Of a stretch of DNA of 64,000 nt, positions 8,701 to 17,569 are shown one piece after another (position 1 is the stretch's first letter; each line of letters begins with the position of its first letter). Under the pieces are notes generated by a model. The model was not told where the DNA came from. It did no database searches and saw only the letters and a list, made by a program, of their open reading frames with translations. This DNA is from Methylocapsa sp. S129. Lineage in GTDB: Bacteria; Pseudomonadota; Alphaproteobacteria; Rhizobiales; Beijerinckiaceae. The position numbers and the translations under genes are program-made. Where the stretch lies: assembly GCF_009765995.1 (NCBI RefSeq), contig NZ_LMUI01000048.1, positions 62,001 to 126,000 of the forward strand. The letters run 5' to 3'.

Positions 8701-9897
8701 TCACACCCCTGCGTACATGCGCCCGGCGTTGAACACGCCGTCCGGATCGAAGCTCGTCTTGACGCCCTTGGTGATCTGCATCAGTGGTGCGGACAGCGGC
8801 TCGAACACATCGATCGTCTCGCGCAATTCTTGCGGAGCCCGCACAAGCGTCGCATGCCCGCCCAAGGGCGCCAGCGCGGCGCGTATCGTGGCGGCGGCGT
8901 CGGGCGTGGCCTCGCTGCTGAGCCAGACAAGGCCGCCGCCCCAATCGTAGAAATGCGCCTGCGCATGCGCGCCAACCCGCGCGACGAAATCAGCCGCTTT
9001 GGAAGGCGCGAGGCTGACGCGCCAGATGGCCAATTCCTCTGGGGTCGTGAGAAACGTTGCGTCGCCGATGGCGCGCCAGATCCGCTCGGAATATTCGTCC
9101 TCCAATGCATGCTTGGCGCCGAACGGCTCCAGCAGCGCGAGCAGCGAAGCGATGCGATAGTCGACGGAAGCGCGAAAGCCTTCGATGCGCAGGAAGGTTC
9201 GCGGAAATTCGCGCCCCATGCCGGCCGAAATATGCGCCGCGCCGCTCACGCTGAAAGGCGAGCCCAGCGCGATCGATAGAGCTTCGATGGCGCGCTTGTC
9301 GTCCAGCCGCCGGATGACGATGCTCGCCGCGCATTCGGGCTTGGGCAGCAGCTTGAACGTGGCCTGCGTCACGAGCCCGAGCGTGCCCTGGGCGCCGCAG
9401 TTCAACTTCACGAGATCGAGCCCGGTGACGTTCTTCATCACGCGGCCGCCGTTCTTGATGATCTCGCCGCGTCCGTTGACGAGGCGCAGGCCGATCAGCG
9501 CGTCGCGCGCGGCGCCGGCGCTGATGCGGCGCGGGCCCGAAATATTGCCCGCGACCAAGCCGCCAATCGTCGGCTCGCCCGGCGTTCCATAGAGGCCGCG
9601 ATGATCCATCGGTTCGAACGGCAGCATTTGCCCGCGCTGCGCGATCAAAGCCTCGATTTCGCGAACCGGCGTTCCCGCCTCCGCGCAGATGACCATTTCG
9701 GCGGGCTCGTAGAAGGCGATTCCCGCCATTTTCGCCGTGCTGATCGCTGTGTCGGCATGGGACGGACGTCCAAGACCGGCGCGCGTGCCGCCGCCGACAA
9801 TATCGAGCTTTCGCCCCTTGGCGCGCGCCTCCAGTACGAGTTGCGCGGCCTCGGCCTCGGAGGCCGGATTCAGCGTTTCGACCATGCGTTGCGTCAC
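8701..9897 (-). CDS. glcE: Glycolate oxidase subunit GlcE (FAD-binding)
   Basis: GlcE is the second flavin-fold subunit of glycolate oxidase, which converts glycolate to glyoxylate. The 398-residue protein has the PCMH-type FAD-binding pattern: KLDIVGGGTRAGLG near residue 35, a central TIGGLVAGNISGPRR and GGRVMKNVTGLDLVKL near 130-170, and C-terminal DPDGVFNAGRMY. I chose the GTG at 9897 because it overlaps the glcD stop as GTGA; an ATG four codons later (9885) is the alternative. The frame stays open upstream to 10080, but that part overlaps glcD and is not family-like. Confidence 0.93.
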   Translation of the reverse strand: MTQRMVETLNPASEAEAAQLVLEARAKGRKLDIVGGGTRAGLGRPSHADTAISTAKMAGIAFYEPAEMVICAEAGTPVREIEALIAQRGQMLPFEPMDHRGLYGTPGEPTIGGLVAGNISGPRRISAGAARDALIGLRLVNGRGEIIKNGGRVMKNVTGLDLVKLNCGAQGTLGLVTQATFKLLPKPECAASIVIRRLDDKRAIEALSIALGSPFSVSGAAHISAGMGREFPRTFLRIEGFRASVDYRIASLLALLEPFGAKHALEDEYSERIWRAIGDATFLTTPEELAIWRVSLAPSKAADFVARVGAHAQAHFYDWGGGLVWLSSEATPDAAATIRAALAPLGGHATLVRAPQELRETIDVFEPLSAPLMQITKGVKTSFDPDGVFNAGRMYAGV

Positions 9898-11330
9898 GCC
9901 AAAACTCTCCCCGCCAGCGGAAACACCTTGGCGGGGTTGAGGCGCCAGTCGGGGTCGAACACGGCGCGCACGCGCATTTGCTGGGCGAGATCTTGCGGGT
10001 TGAACTGATGGGGCATCAGATCGCGTTTTTCGATGCCGACGCCATGTTCGCCGGTGAGACAGCCGCCGAGATCGACGCAAAGCTTGAGCAATTCATTGCC
10101 CGCCGCCTCGGCCTTGGCCTGTTCGGCTTCGTCATTGACGTTGTAGAGGACCAGCGGATGCATATTGCCGTCGCCGGCGTGAAAGACATTGGCGACGCGC
10201 AGGCCATAGGAGGCGACGATTTCTCCTGTCCGCCTCAACGCTTCGGGCAAGCGGCTGGTCGGCACGGTACCGTCCATGCAGATATAATCGGCGATCCGCC
10301 CCGTCGCGCCGAAAGCCGATTTGCGGCCCTTCCAGATCAGCGCGCTCTCCATCGCCGACATGGATTCGCGGATGACCTTGACGCCATGCGCCGTGGCGAT
10401 GGCGTTGATTTTGGCGAGCTGCGCCTCCATTTCGGCCTCGCTGCCTTCGACTTCGATGATCAGCATCGCCTCGACATCGAGGGGATAGCCGGCATGGGCG
10501 AAGCCTTCGCAAATCTCGATGGCGAGCCTGTCCATATATTCCATCGCGACGGGGATGAGGCCGGCGCCGATGATCGCGGCGACGCATTGGCCCGCATCCT
10601 CCGCCGAATCGAAACCGAACAGCACGGGGCGCGCCCCTTCGGCCGCGCGCAGCAGGCGGACGGTCGCCTCCGTCACGATTCCAAGCTGGCCCTCCGAGCC
10701 GACCATCAGGCCGAGCAGGTCGAGCCCGCCGGAATCCAGATGCGCGCCGCCGAGCTCGATGATTTCGCCATCGAGAGTCACAAGCGTGACGCCCAGAATA
10801 TTATTCGTCGTCACGCCATATCTAAGGCAATGTGCGCCGCCCGAATTCATACCGATATTGCCGCCGATCGTGCAGGCGAGTTGCGAGGAGGGATCGGGGG
10901 CGTAGAAGAAGCCATCGGCGACGACCGCTTCCGAAATCGCCAGATTGGTGACGCCGGCCTGCACGCGCGCATAACGATCGGTCAGGTTGATTTCGATAAT
11001 CCGGCTCATCTTGGAGAGGCCGACGACGATGGCGTCTTCCTGCGGAATGGCGCCGCCCGAAAGCGAAGTGCCGGCGCCGCGCGGCACGACATAGATCCCG
11101 GCGTCGCGGCAATATTTCAGGACGCGCGAGACTTCCTCGGTCGAGGTCGGCAGGGCGACGGCAAGCGGCAGGCGGCGATAGGCCGTCAGCGCATCGGTCT
11201 CGAAAGCGCGGCGTTCGTCTTCCTGCGTGATGAGCGATCCCATCGGCAAAAGCGCGGCGAGACCGGCCAGGATCGAGTCCCGCCGTTCGATGATGCCGGG
11301 CTCGGGTGTTGGAAACGCGATCTGCGACAA
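9894..11330 (-). CDS. glcD: Glycolate oxidase catalytic subunit GlcD (FAD-linked)
   Basis: GlcD is the FAD-dependent catalytic subunit that oxidises glycolate, and in some bacteria D-lactate, at the inner membrane. The 478-residue protein shows the FAD-binding PCMH loop VVPRGAGTSLSGGAIP near residues 80-95, CTIGGNIGMNSGGAHCLRYG near 150-170, and the C-terminal VFHAGDGNMHPLV and GCLTGEHGVGIEKRDLM with its metal/substrate histidines. The start is a TTG at 11330 with GGAG about 12 bases upstream, so the exact start is uncertain. It leads the operon glcDEF-DUF2461. No GlcC-type regulator lies upstream; only an inverted-repeat element does. Confidence 0.94.
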   Translation of the reverse strand: MSQIAFPTPEPGIIERRDSILAGLAALLPMGSLITQEDERRAFETDALTAYRRLPLAVALPTSTEEVSRVLKYCRDAGIYVVPRGAGTSLSGGAIPQEDAIVVGLSKMSRIIEINLTDRYARVQAGVTNLAISEAVVADGFFYAPDPSSQLACTIGGNIGMNSGGAHCLRYGVTTNNILGVTLVTLDGEIIELGGAHLDSGGLDLLGLMVGSEGQLGIVTEATVRLLRAAEGARPVLFGFDSAEDAGQCVAAIIGAGLIPVAMEYMDRLAIEICEGFAHAGYPLDVEAMLIIEVEGSEAEMEAQLAKINAIATAHGVKVIRESMSAMESALIWKGRKSAFGATGRIADYICMDGTVPTSRLPEALRRTGEIVASYGLRVANVFHAGDGNMHPLVLYNVNDEAEQAKAEAAGNELLKLCVDLGGCLTGEHGVGIEKRDLMPHQFNPQDLAQQMRVRAVFDPDWRLNPAKVFPLAGRVLA

Positions 11331-11387
11331 GGCGGGGCTCCAAAACGAAGAGGGAATCTTAGCGCATTTCTGAACAAATGCGCAGCG

Positions 11388-11576
11388 CTAATCCTTCTCC
11401 CGCTTCGCGGGAGAAGGTGGCCGGCGGAGCCGGCCGGATGAGGGCCTCTCGGCGTGATGGCCCTTTTTCTGCGGCGCCCAGCTTCGCCGCCCTCATCCCA
11501 AGGCGAATGCAAAGCATTCGTCCGCGACCTTCGCTTACGCGAAGGCCACCTTCTCGCGCCAAGCGGGAGAAGGGTT
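11388..11576. repeat. Dispersed inverted-repeat element
   Basis: This stretch between glcD and pqqA is not coding. It opens with CCTTCTCCCGC, a short loop and its complement (11391-11415), continues with GGCCGGCGGAGCCGGCC, and ends with a mirror-image arm, TTCTCGCGCCAAGCGGGAGAA. The whole 190 bp can fold on itself. Related CCTTCTCCCG hairpins occur at 14832 and GC-only variants at 47815, so this is one copy of a dispersed palindromic family that sits between genes. It may act as a terminator or messenger-stabilising element. Confidence 0.7.
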
Positions 11577-11688
11577 CTCAGCGCGCTGGCGAGCCCATCC
11601 CGCGCCTTGGCGCCGTCCCGCCTGTCATGCTATTTTCGCCTCGGCGCAGACGCCCGACAATGACCGCGCAGGTCTGATGGAGGAAGCG

Positions 11689-11766
11689 ATGAATTGGACA
11701 AGCCCGAGCATTTGCGAAATTGAAATCGGCATGGAAGTCACGAGCTACGCGTCCGCTCGCCTCTGA
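11689..11766 (+). CDS. pqqA: PQQ precursor peptide PqqA, cluster copy
   Basis: This 25-residue peptide starts MNWTSPS and ends GMEVTSYASARL. PqqE joins the conserved Glu16 and Tyr20 side chains, which become the carbon skeleton of pyrroloquinoline quinone. Both residues are present in the family motif E-V-T-S-Y. The ribosome site GGAGGAAG is strong. pqqB starts only 3 bp after its stop, so it leads the pqqABCDE operon. A second copy lies at 19957. Confidence 0.95.
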   Translation: MNWTSPSICEIEIGMEVTSYASARL

Positions 11767-11769
11767 CCG

Positions 11770-12696
11770 GTGGCCGCATGGTCGGCAAAGCTCTTGAGCC
11801 TGCGCGTCTTTGTGCTGGGATCGGCGGCCGGCGGCGGCGTGCCGCAGTGGAATTGCGCGTGTCCGGTTTGCGCTTTGGCGTGGTCTGGCGATGCGCGCGT
11901 GGCGAGGCGCACCCAATCCAGCCTGGCGGTGACGCTTGATGGCGAGAGCTTTGCGCTCGTCAACGCCTCGCCCGATCTGCGCCAGCAGATTGTCGCAACC
12001 CCCGCTTTGCATCCGCATGGCTTGCGTCACAACCCGATCAAGCATGTGATCGTCACCAATGCCGATGTCGATCATATCGCCGGGCTTCTGACGCTGCGCG
12101 AGCGGCAAGCGTTTACGTTGCACGCCACCGCCGGGACGCTTGAAATGCTGCGCGCCAATGCGATCTTCAATGTGATGGCCGCCGATTGCGTCGAACGCAA
12201 GGCGGTCGCGCTGGACATGCCTTTCGCGCCGCTCGACGGGCTCGAAGTCGCCGCTTTTCCCTTGCCGGGCAAGGTCGCTCTGTGGCTGGAGGGCGATCAT
12301 GTCGAGATCGGCGGCGAGAGCGAGACGACGGTCGGTCTTGAATTTCGCGCGGATGGCAAGCGCATCGTCTATGCGCCAGGCTGCGCGCAGGTGACGGAAG
12401 CGCTGCTCCAGCGCGTCGAAGGGGCCGATGTTCTGTTCTTTGACGGCACGACCTTCACGGATGACGAGATGATCGCGCATGGCCTTTCGCAGAAAACCGC
12501 CCAGCGCATGGGTCACACGCCGATGTCCGGTCCCGATGGCGCGCTGCAGCGTTTCGCCGACGCCAGAGTCGGTCGCAAGATTTTCATTCACATCAACAAT
12601 TCCAACCCCGCTCTGGTCGCCGGCTCGCCCGAACGCCGTCTTGTCGAGGACGCGGGTTGGGAGCTTGCCTTCGACGGCATGGAGGTCGCTCCTTGA
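11770..12696 (+). CDS. pqqB: PQQ biosynthesis protein PqqB (metallo-beta-lactamase fold hydroxylase)
   Basis: PqqB is a metallo-beta-lactamase-fold enzyme proposed to hydroxylate the Glu-Tyr intermediate during PQQ synthesis. The 308 residues equal the usual family length. Family marks are LRVFVLGSAAGGGVPQWNC near residues 11-29 with the CPVC that follows, TNADVDHIAGLLTLRE near 97-112 (the variant metal-binding motif) and HIAGL. It begins at GTG 11770 three bases after pqqA; an internal TTG near 11794 is a less likely start. It is the second gene of the operon. Confidence 0.95.
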   Translation: MAAWSAKLLSLRVFVLGSAAGGGVPQWNCACPVCALAWSGDARVARRTQSSLAVTLDGESFALVNASPDLRQQIVATPALHPHGLRHNPIKHVIVTNADVDHIAGLLTLRERQAFTLHATAGTLEMLRANAIFNVMAADCVERKAVALDMPFAPLDGLEVAAFPLPGKVALWLEGDHVEIGGESETTVGLEFRADGKRIVYAPGCAQVTEALLQRVEGADVLFFDGTTFTDDEMIAHGLSQKTAQRMGHTPMSGPDGALQRFADARVGRKIFIHINNSNPALVAGSPERRLVEDAGWELAFDGMEVAP

Positions 12697-12704
12697 CGCC
12701 CTTG

Positions 12705-13424
12705 ATGAACCCGCAAGAACTGGAGGCGGCGCTGCGCCAGATCGGCGCGACGCGCTATCACAATCTGCATCCGCTGCATCGGCTGATGCATGAGGGGCGC
12801 TGCACCAAGACGCAGCTCCAGGCCTGGGCGCTCAACCGCTATTATTACCAGGCGATGATCCCGGTGAAGGATTCCACGATTCTGTCGCGCATCGAGGATG
12901 CCGCTTTGCGCCGAATCTGGCGCCAGCGCATCATCGATCACGACGGCGAACATGAGGCGGATGGCGGCATCTATCGCTGGATCAAGCTCGCCGAGGGTCT
13001 CGGGCTCGATCGCGAACTCGTCGTCCAGGCCCGCGCCATCCTGCCGACGACCCGCTATGCGGTGGAGGCCTATATCCATTTCTGCGCCACCAAAACGCTG
13101 CTTGAGGCGATCGCATCGTCTTTGACCGAACTCTTCTCGTCCAACATCATCGGCGAACGCGTTTCGGGAATGCTGGCCAATTATGATTTCGTCACCCGAG
13201 AGACGCTGGCCTATTTCACCGCGCGTCCTGTGCAGGCGCAGCGCGACTCAGACTTCGCCATTGAATGGGTCAAGGAGCACGCCCGCACCGTCGAGCAGCA
13301 GCAGGCCGTGCTCCGCGCGCTGGAATTCAAATGCGATGTGCTTTGGGCGCAGAGCGACGCTTTGATGCACGCCTATGTCGAAGGCCATGTGCCGCCCGGC
13401 GCCTGGCGCGGGGAGGGCGCATGA
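12705..13424 (+). CDS. pqqC: PQQ synthase PqqC
   Basis: PqqC is a cofactor-free oxidase that carries out ring closure and eight-electron oxidation, the last step of PQQ synthesis. The 239-residue helical protein has the family strings RYHNLHPLHRLMHEG near residue 15, NRYYYQAMIPVKDS near 40-53 and DHDGEHEADGGIYRW near 75-90. I chose the ATG at 12705. A TTG at 12693 that overlaps the pqqB stop is an alternative and would add four residues. Its stop overlaps pqqD as ATGA. Confidence 0.95.
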   Translation: MNPQELEAALRQIGATRYHNLHPLHRLMHEGRCTKTQLQAWALNRYYYQAMIPVKDSTILSRIEDAALRRIWRQRIIDHDGEHEADGGIYRWIKLAEGLGLDRELVVQARAILPTTRYAVEAYIHFCATKTLLEAIASSLTELFSSNIIGERVSGMLANYDFVTRETLAYFTARPVQAQRDSDFAIEWVKEHARTVEQQQAVLRALEFKCDVLWAQSDALMHAYVEGHVPPGAWRGEGA

Positions 13425-13708
13425 GCGCGGGCGAGGAGATTTCGGGCGAGGCGCGGCCGCGGCTGCCGCGCGGCGTCCGGCTGAAGTTTGACGAAGCGCG
13501 CGGCGGCACGGTGCTGCTCGCGCCCGAGCGCGTGGTGCGCGCCGACGCTGTCGCCGTGGCCATTCTGGAGCGTTGCGACGGCACGCGCACGCTGAACAAG
13601 CTCGTCGAAGAGCTTTGCGAGGTCTATAAAGGCGACGCCAAGCGCATCGAGGCCGATGTGCGGGCGCTTCTGGCCGATCTTGCCGCCAAGAGGATGCTCG
13701 ACCTGTGA
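13421..13708 (+). CDS. pqqD: PQQ peptide chaperone PqqD
   Basis: PqqD binds the PqqA peptide and presents it to the radical SAM enzyme PqqE. The 95-residue protein shows RPRLPRGVRLKFDEARGGTVLLAPERV at about 10-37 and the helical C-terminus with ILERCDGTRTLNKLVEELCEVY, all typical of the family. It overlaps both pqqC (ATGA) and pqqE (GTGA), which points to tight coupling and equal production of chaperone and enzyme. In some species pqqD is fused to pqqC; here it is separate. Confidence 0.95.
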   Translation: MSAGEEISGEARPRLPRGVRLKFDEARGGTVLLAPERVVRADAVAVAILERCDGTRTLNKLVEELCEVYKGDAKRIEADVRALLADLAAKRMLDL

Positions 13709-14823
13709 ACGAGCCGATCAGGATTAAATCCGCGATAGAAAGCCCGCTCGGCCTGCTGGCTGAACTGACCCATGTTTGCCCACTCGGCTGCCCCTATTGC
13801 TCCAATCCGCTCGAACTTGATGCGCGCGCCAGCGAGCTCGATACGGCGGCTTGGCTGCGCATTTTCTCGCAGGCGGCGGAACTGGGCGTGCTGCAGGTGC
13901 ATTTGTCCGGGGGAGAGCCGGCGGCGCGGCGCGATCTCACCGAGATCGTCGCCCATTGCGCGCGGCTCTCGCTCTATACCAATCTCATCACCTCTGGAAT
14001 CGGCCTGAGCGAAGCGGGTGTCGCGCGTCTGTCCGAAGCCAGGCTCGATCATGTGCAATTGTCGATCCAGGATTGCGAGGAAGAGAGCGCCGACCGCATC
14101 GCCGGCTACAAAGGCGCCTTTGCCAAAAAACTCCAGGTCGCGCGCTGGGTCGTCGCGACCGGCATTCCGCTGACGATCAATGCGGTGATCCACCGGGCCA
14201 ATGTTCAGCGCGCGACGGGCATGGTGCAGATGGCGATCGAACTTGGCGCGCGCCGCGTCGAAATCGCCCACACCCAATATTACGGCTGGGGCCTCAAGAA
14301 CCGCGCCCAGTTGATGCCTTCGCGCGAAGAGGCGGATGCCGCCTGGAGCGAGGTCGAGGCCTTGCGCGCCAAGGTCGAGGGCAAGATCGTTGTCGATCAT
14401 GTGGCGCCCGATTATCACGCGCGCACGCCAAAGCCCTGCATGGGCGGCTGGGGCCGCCGCACGCTGAATATCTCGCCGACCGGCAAGGCGCTGCCCTGCC
14501 ACGCCGCCGAAAGCGTGCCCGGGCTAGAGTTCTGGAATGCGCGCGAACATTCCCTCGCCGAGATCTGGGAGAAATCTCCCGCCTTCAACGCCTTTCGCGG
14601 CACGGAATGGATGCGCGAACCCTGCCGCAGTTGCGAGTGGCGCGAGGTGGATTTCGGCGGCTGCCGCTGCCAGGCGCTCGCCTTATTGGGCGACGCGCGC
14701 GCGACCGATCCGGCCTGCCATCTGTCGCCGCGCCACGCGATGATGGCCGATATCGCGCGCCGGGACAGCGCGCCGCTGGGCGCCGCCGCCTATGCCTATC
14801 GCCGCATGGAAAAGATGCGCTGA
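13705..14823 (+). CDS. pqqE: PqqA peptide cyclase PqqE (radical SAM/SPASM)
   Basis: PqqE uses S-adenosylmethionine and iron-sulfur clusters to form the carbon-carbon bond between Glu16 and Tyr20 of PqqA. The 372-residue protein has the radical SAM CxxxCxxC at Cys25, Cys29 and Cys32 (CPLGCPYC), the SAM-binding SGGEP near residue 70, and a SPASM domain with auxiliary-cluster cysteines in KPCMGGWGRRTLNISPTGKALPC and CRSCEWREVDFGGCRCQ, then a last Cys in ATDPACHLSPRH. It starts at GTG 13705 in the pqqD stop. With two pqqA genes in the window it could process both peptides. Confidence 0.96.
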   Translation: MNEPIRIKSAIESPLGLLAELTHVCPLGCPYCSNPLELDARASELDTAAWLRIFSQAAELGVLQVHLSGGEPAARRDLTEIVAHCARLSLYTNLITSGIGLSEAGVARLSEARLDHVQLSIQDCEEESADRIAGYKGAFAKKLQVARWVVATGIPLTINAVIHRANVQRATGMVQMAIELGARRVEIAHTQYYGWGLKNRAQLMPSREEADAAWSEVEALRAKVEGKIVVDHVAPDYHARTPKPCMGGWGRRTLNISPTGKALPCHAAESVPGLEFWNAREHSLAEIWEKSPAFNAFRGTEWMREPCRSCEWREVDFGGCRCQALALLGDARATDPACHLSPRHAMMADIARRDSAPLGAAAYAYRRMEKMR

Positions 14824-14831
14824 CGAACAAT

Positions 14832-14856
14832 CCTTCTCCCGATTCTCGGGAGAAGG
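14832..14856. terminator. Bidirectional hairpin between pqqE and lctP
   Basis: CCTTCTCCCGA and its exact complement form an 11-bp stem with a 3-base loop. It lies in the 38-bp gap between two convergent genes. There is no long T-run on either side, so it may be a weak terminator or a 3-prime end protector. It belongs to the same dispersed hairpin family as the element at 11388. Confidence 0.6.
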
Positions 14857-14861
14857 CTGCG

Positions 14862-16478
14862 TTATGGCGCGACGACCGGGATCACCCATGGGATCACATA
14901 TTGCTGCAAGGCGACGAGCAGGCCGAGCAGGATCGTGAAAACCACGCTATGCACGAAGGTGCGCGCGAAGACGAGGCCTTCCTGACCCTTCAGATCGGTC
15001 ACCGAGACGCCGGTGGCGATATTCTGCGGCGAGATCATCTTGCCCATGACGCCGCCCGACGAATTGGTCGCCGCGAACAGCAGCGGATTGAGCCCGAGCT
15101 GTTTGGAGGCGACGACCTGCAGATTGCCGAACAAAGCATTGCCTGAGGTGTCGCTGCCCGACAGGAAGACGGCGATCCAGCCAAGGAACGGCGACAGCAA
15201 GACGAAGGCGGCCCCGGTCGATGCGACGCCCAGGCCCAATGTGTAGGCGAGGCCCGCATAATTCATGAGATAGGCGAGGCCGACAATGCAGCAGACCGTG
15301 ACGACGGCGATCCAGATCTGGCGAATCGTGTCCCTGACGCAGGAAAAGAACGCCGCTGGACTGAGCTGAAATATCAGCGCCGTCAGGACGGCCGCCAATA
15401 GAATGGCGGTACCCGTCGCGAGAGGCTGGAACACCCAAACCGCCGCATAAGGCTTGTTGTTGTAAAGCGTGATCGAGATGGCGTTGTCGAGCCCGGGCCA
15501 ATGGATGCTCGCCTGTCCGATCGCGAATATCTTGAACGATGTCCAGACGATCACCACCGCCGAGACGATGATCCACGGCAGCCAGCCTTGCCAGGCCGGC
15601 GTCGAAACGCCTGCGCTCAGGGCCGCCGGCGCGGTTTGCTTGACGGCGAATTCTGGATCGGGCGCGGGACGCCAGACCTGCAGGAACAGCAAGGTGACGA
15701 CCAGCGAGCCGAGCGAAGCGAGCACGTCGGTCAGCGTGTAGTCGAGGAAGTTCGAGGCGATGAATTGCGAAAGCGCAAAGCTCGCGCCCGCCACCAGCAG
15801 CATCGGCCATAAAGCGCGCAGCGAGCGTAGGCCGCCGTAGAGAGTCATCACGTAAAACGGCAGGATCAGCGCCATGATAGGCAATTGCCGTCCGATCATC
15901 GCCCCCAGCGCGGTCGCCGGCAGGCCCGTCACCGCGCCAAGCACGGTCACTGGCGCCCCCAGCGCCCCGAACGCCACTGGCGCCGTGTTGAAGATCAGCA
16001 CGAACACCAAAGCTTCGAGCGGCGGGAAGCCGACCAGAATCAGCAAGGAGCTGGTGATCGCGACGGGCGTGCCAAAGCCCGCGACGCCTTCCAGCAACGC
16101 CCCGAAGCAGAACCCGACCACGACCAGAATCACGCGGCGGTCATTGGGCAGATTGGCGATCAGCCAGGCGCGAAAAGATTCGAACCGTCCCGAGCGCACC
16201 GCGATATTGTAGAGCAGCAGCGCATTGACCACGATCCACATGACCGGCCAGAGCGCGAAGACGATGCCGTTGAACACCGCGTTGAGCGCCAGCCCGACCG
16301 GCAGGCTCCAGACCGCGACGGCGATGATCAGGCCGACGATCAGGCCTGCGAGCGAGGCCTGCCAGGCGGGTCGACGAAGCGCGCCCAGCAGGATCAGTAC
16401 GGTCAGGATCGGTAGGCTCGCCACAACAAACGAAAGGCCGAGGCTTCCCGACACGGGCGTCAACAATTGCTGGAACAT
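14862..16478 (-). CDS. lctP: L-lactate permease
   Basis: This 538-residue protein has about 13 hydrophobic segments and matches the LctP/LldP lactate permease family, secondary carriers that import lactate (and in part glycolate) with protons. Recognisable parts are the N-terminal LGLSFVVASLPILTVLILLGALRRPAWQASLAG, GALLEGVAGFGTPVAI near residues 125-140 and the C-terminal GSDTSGNALFGNLQ and ATNSSGGVMGKMISPQNIA. It lies downstream of an IclR regulator on the same strand with a 125-bp gap that carries a palindrome. The substrates would feed lutABC at 29-32 kb and possibly glcDEF. Confidence 0.93.
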   Translation of the reverse strand: MFQQLLTPVSGSLGLSFVVASLPILTVLILLGALRRPAWQASLAGLIVGLIIAVAVWSLPVGLALNAVFNGIVFALWPVMWIVVNALLLYNIAVRSGRFESFRAWLIANLPNDRRVILVVVGFCFGALLEGVAGFGTPVAITSSLLILVGFPPLEALVFVLIFNTAPVAFGALGAPVTVLGAVTGLPATALGAMIGRQLPIMALILPFYVMTLYGGLRSLRALWPMLLVAGASFALSQFIASNFLDYTLTDVLASLGSLVVTLLFLQVWRPAPDPEFAVKQTAPAALSAGVSTPAWQGWLPWIIVSAVVIVWTSFKIFAIGQASIHWPGLDNAISITLYNNKPYAAVWVFQPLATGTAILLAAVLTALIFQLSPAAFFSCVRDTIRQIWIAVVTVCCIVGLAYLMNYAGLAYTLGLGVASTGAAFVLLSPFLGWIAVFLSGSDTSGNALFGNLQVVASKQLGLNPLLFAATNSSGGVMGKMISPQNIATGVSVTDLKGQEGLVFARTFVHSVVFTILLGLLVALQQYVIPWVIPVVAP

Positions 16479-16517
16479 GGGCTCCCCCCTTTTATTTGTT
16501 GGTATCGTGTTTTGCGC

Positions 16518-16528
16518 AGCGTAACGCT
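16518..16528. promoter_or_regulatory. Palindrome AGCGTAACGCT upstream of lctP
   Basis: An 11-bp palindrome with a central base lies 40 bp upstream of the lctP start, between it and the IclR gene. The same 11 bases recur at 19589 upstream of the dehydrogenase operon. It is a candidate operator, perhaps for the IclR protein encoded between the two sites. Confidence 0.45.
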
Positions 16529-16603
16529 ATTCCTGCGTACGGCAAACAAGGTCGCGGAAACCGCTGGCGATCCCGCTGACCGCCGTCACGTTTGCGTGGG
16601 CAA

Positions 16604-17569
16604 TCAAACATTTGAAATTCTGATCGGCGCGCGGCGCGGGGCGGCTTGTCCGTCGTTTCGCGTTGTCGAAACTTCCCATATGTCGCGCCGGGCCGGAGCG
16701 GCGGCCCTTCCGCCGAGTTCAAGGGTCAACTCGCTCGCGATGGCGCGCACGAGGGAGCCGATTTGAGGCAAGCGCTCGCGCGCGACGCGTATCGCCGGGC
16801 CGGACACCGATATGGCGCCGATCGGGTCGCCATGCTCGTTCAGCACCGCGGCCGCCACGCAGCGCAGGCCCACCGAATATTCCTCATCGTCGACTGCATA
16901 GCCGGCGGCGCGCACTTCGCTCAGATGGCTCGCCATCCCGGCGGGCGTGTCGATGGTCTTGCGCGTGAAGCGGGTCATCCCCTTTGTATTGAGAATGCGG
17001 TTGACTTCCTCCGGCCGCATTGCGGCGAGCATGCTCTTGCCCAGCGACGTGCTGTGGAGCACCACCCGGCCGCCCGGCTTACAGATCGCGCGCACCGTCT
17101 GCAGGCTCTCCACTTGCTCCATATAGACAGCCATGTCTTCGCTGAGCACAGCGAGATTGGCGGTCTCGCCGCTTTGCTCCATAAGGCGGCGCAGAAGCGG
17201 CCGCGCGCCTCTTGCAATATCCCGCACGCCCAGAAAGGCGCTGCCGACGGTGAAAGCGTCGACGCCAATCACCCAGCGCGCGCCGGCCGACTTGAATTGG
17301 ATGAAGCGGTCTTGCTGGAGAGTGGTCAGAAGACGATGGACCGTCGAGGAAGCCAGATCGGTGGCGCGCGCGATCTCGGTCAATGTCACGCCGTCGCCGG
17401 CGGCCGCGATCACTTTCAAAATCGATAGAGCGCGTCGGAGCGACTGGACGCCGCCAGTCCTCTCCGCCGTTCTCTTGTGGCGCAACGCGCCGCCGTCCGG
17501 CGCCGGCGTTTCGGCCTGTTCGCCAGAAAAGCCAGACTCCCGTGCGGCGCGTTTGCCCTCTTGCTTCAT
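16604..17569 (-). CDS. IclR-family transcriptional regulator
   Basis: The 321-residue protein has an N-terminal tail, an IclR winged helix near residues 45-110 (VQSLRRALSILKVIAAAGDGVTLTEIARATDL followed by ASSTVHRLLTTLQQD), and an effector domain (LHSTSLGKSMLAAM, then DDEEYSVGLRCVAAAVLN and GAISVSGPAIR). It starts at the ATG at 17569, which overlaps the stop codon of the cytochrome c gene by 4 bp; the longer frame to 17797 would run through that gene. Its position as third gene after the dehydrogenase and cytochrome c and before lctP suggests it controls this group. The ligand is unknown. Confidence 0.9.
   Translation of the reverse strand: MKQEGKRAARESGFSGEQAETPAPDGGALRHKRTAERTGGVQSLRRALSILKVIAAAGDGVTLTEIARATDLASSTVHRLLTTLQQDRFIQFKSAGARWVIGVDAFTVGSAFLGVRDIARGARPLLRRLMEQSGETANLAVLSEDMAVYMEQVESLQTVRAICKPGGRVVLHSTSLGKSMLAAMRPEEVNRILNTKGMTRFTRKTIDTPAGMASHLSEVRAAGYAVDDEEYSVGLRCVAAAVLNEHGDPIGAISVSGPAIRVARERLPQIGSLVRAIASELTLELGGRAAAPARRDIWEVSTTRNDGQAAPRRAPIRISNV

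Noticed and set aside
9978-11441. 487-residue open frame on the plus strand
   Set aside because: Antisense to glcD, which has full family motifs. The frame is a shadow caused by high third-position GC.
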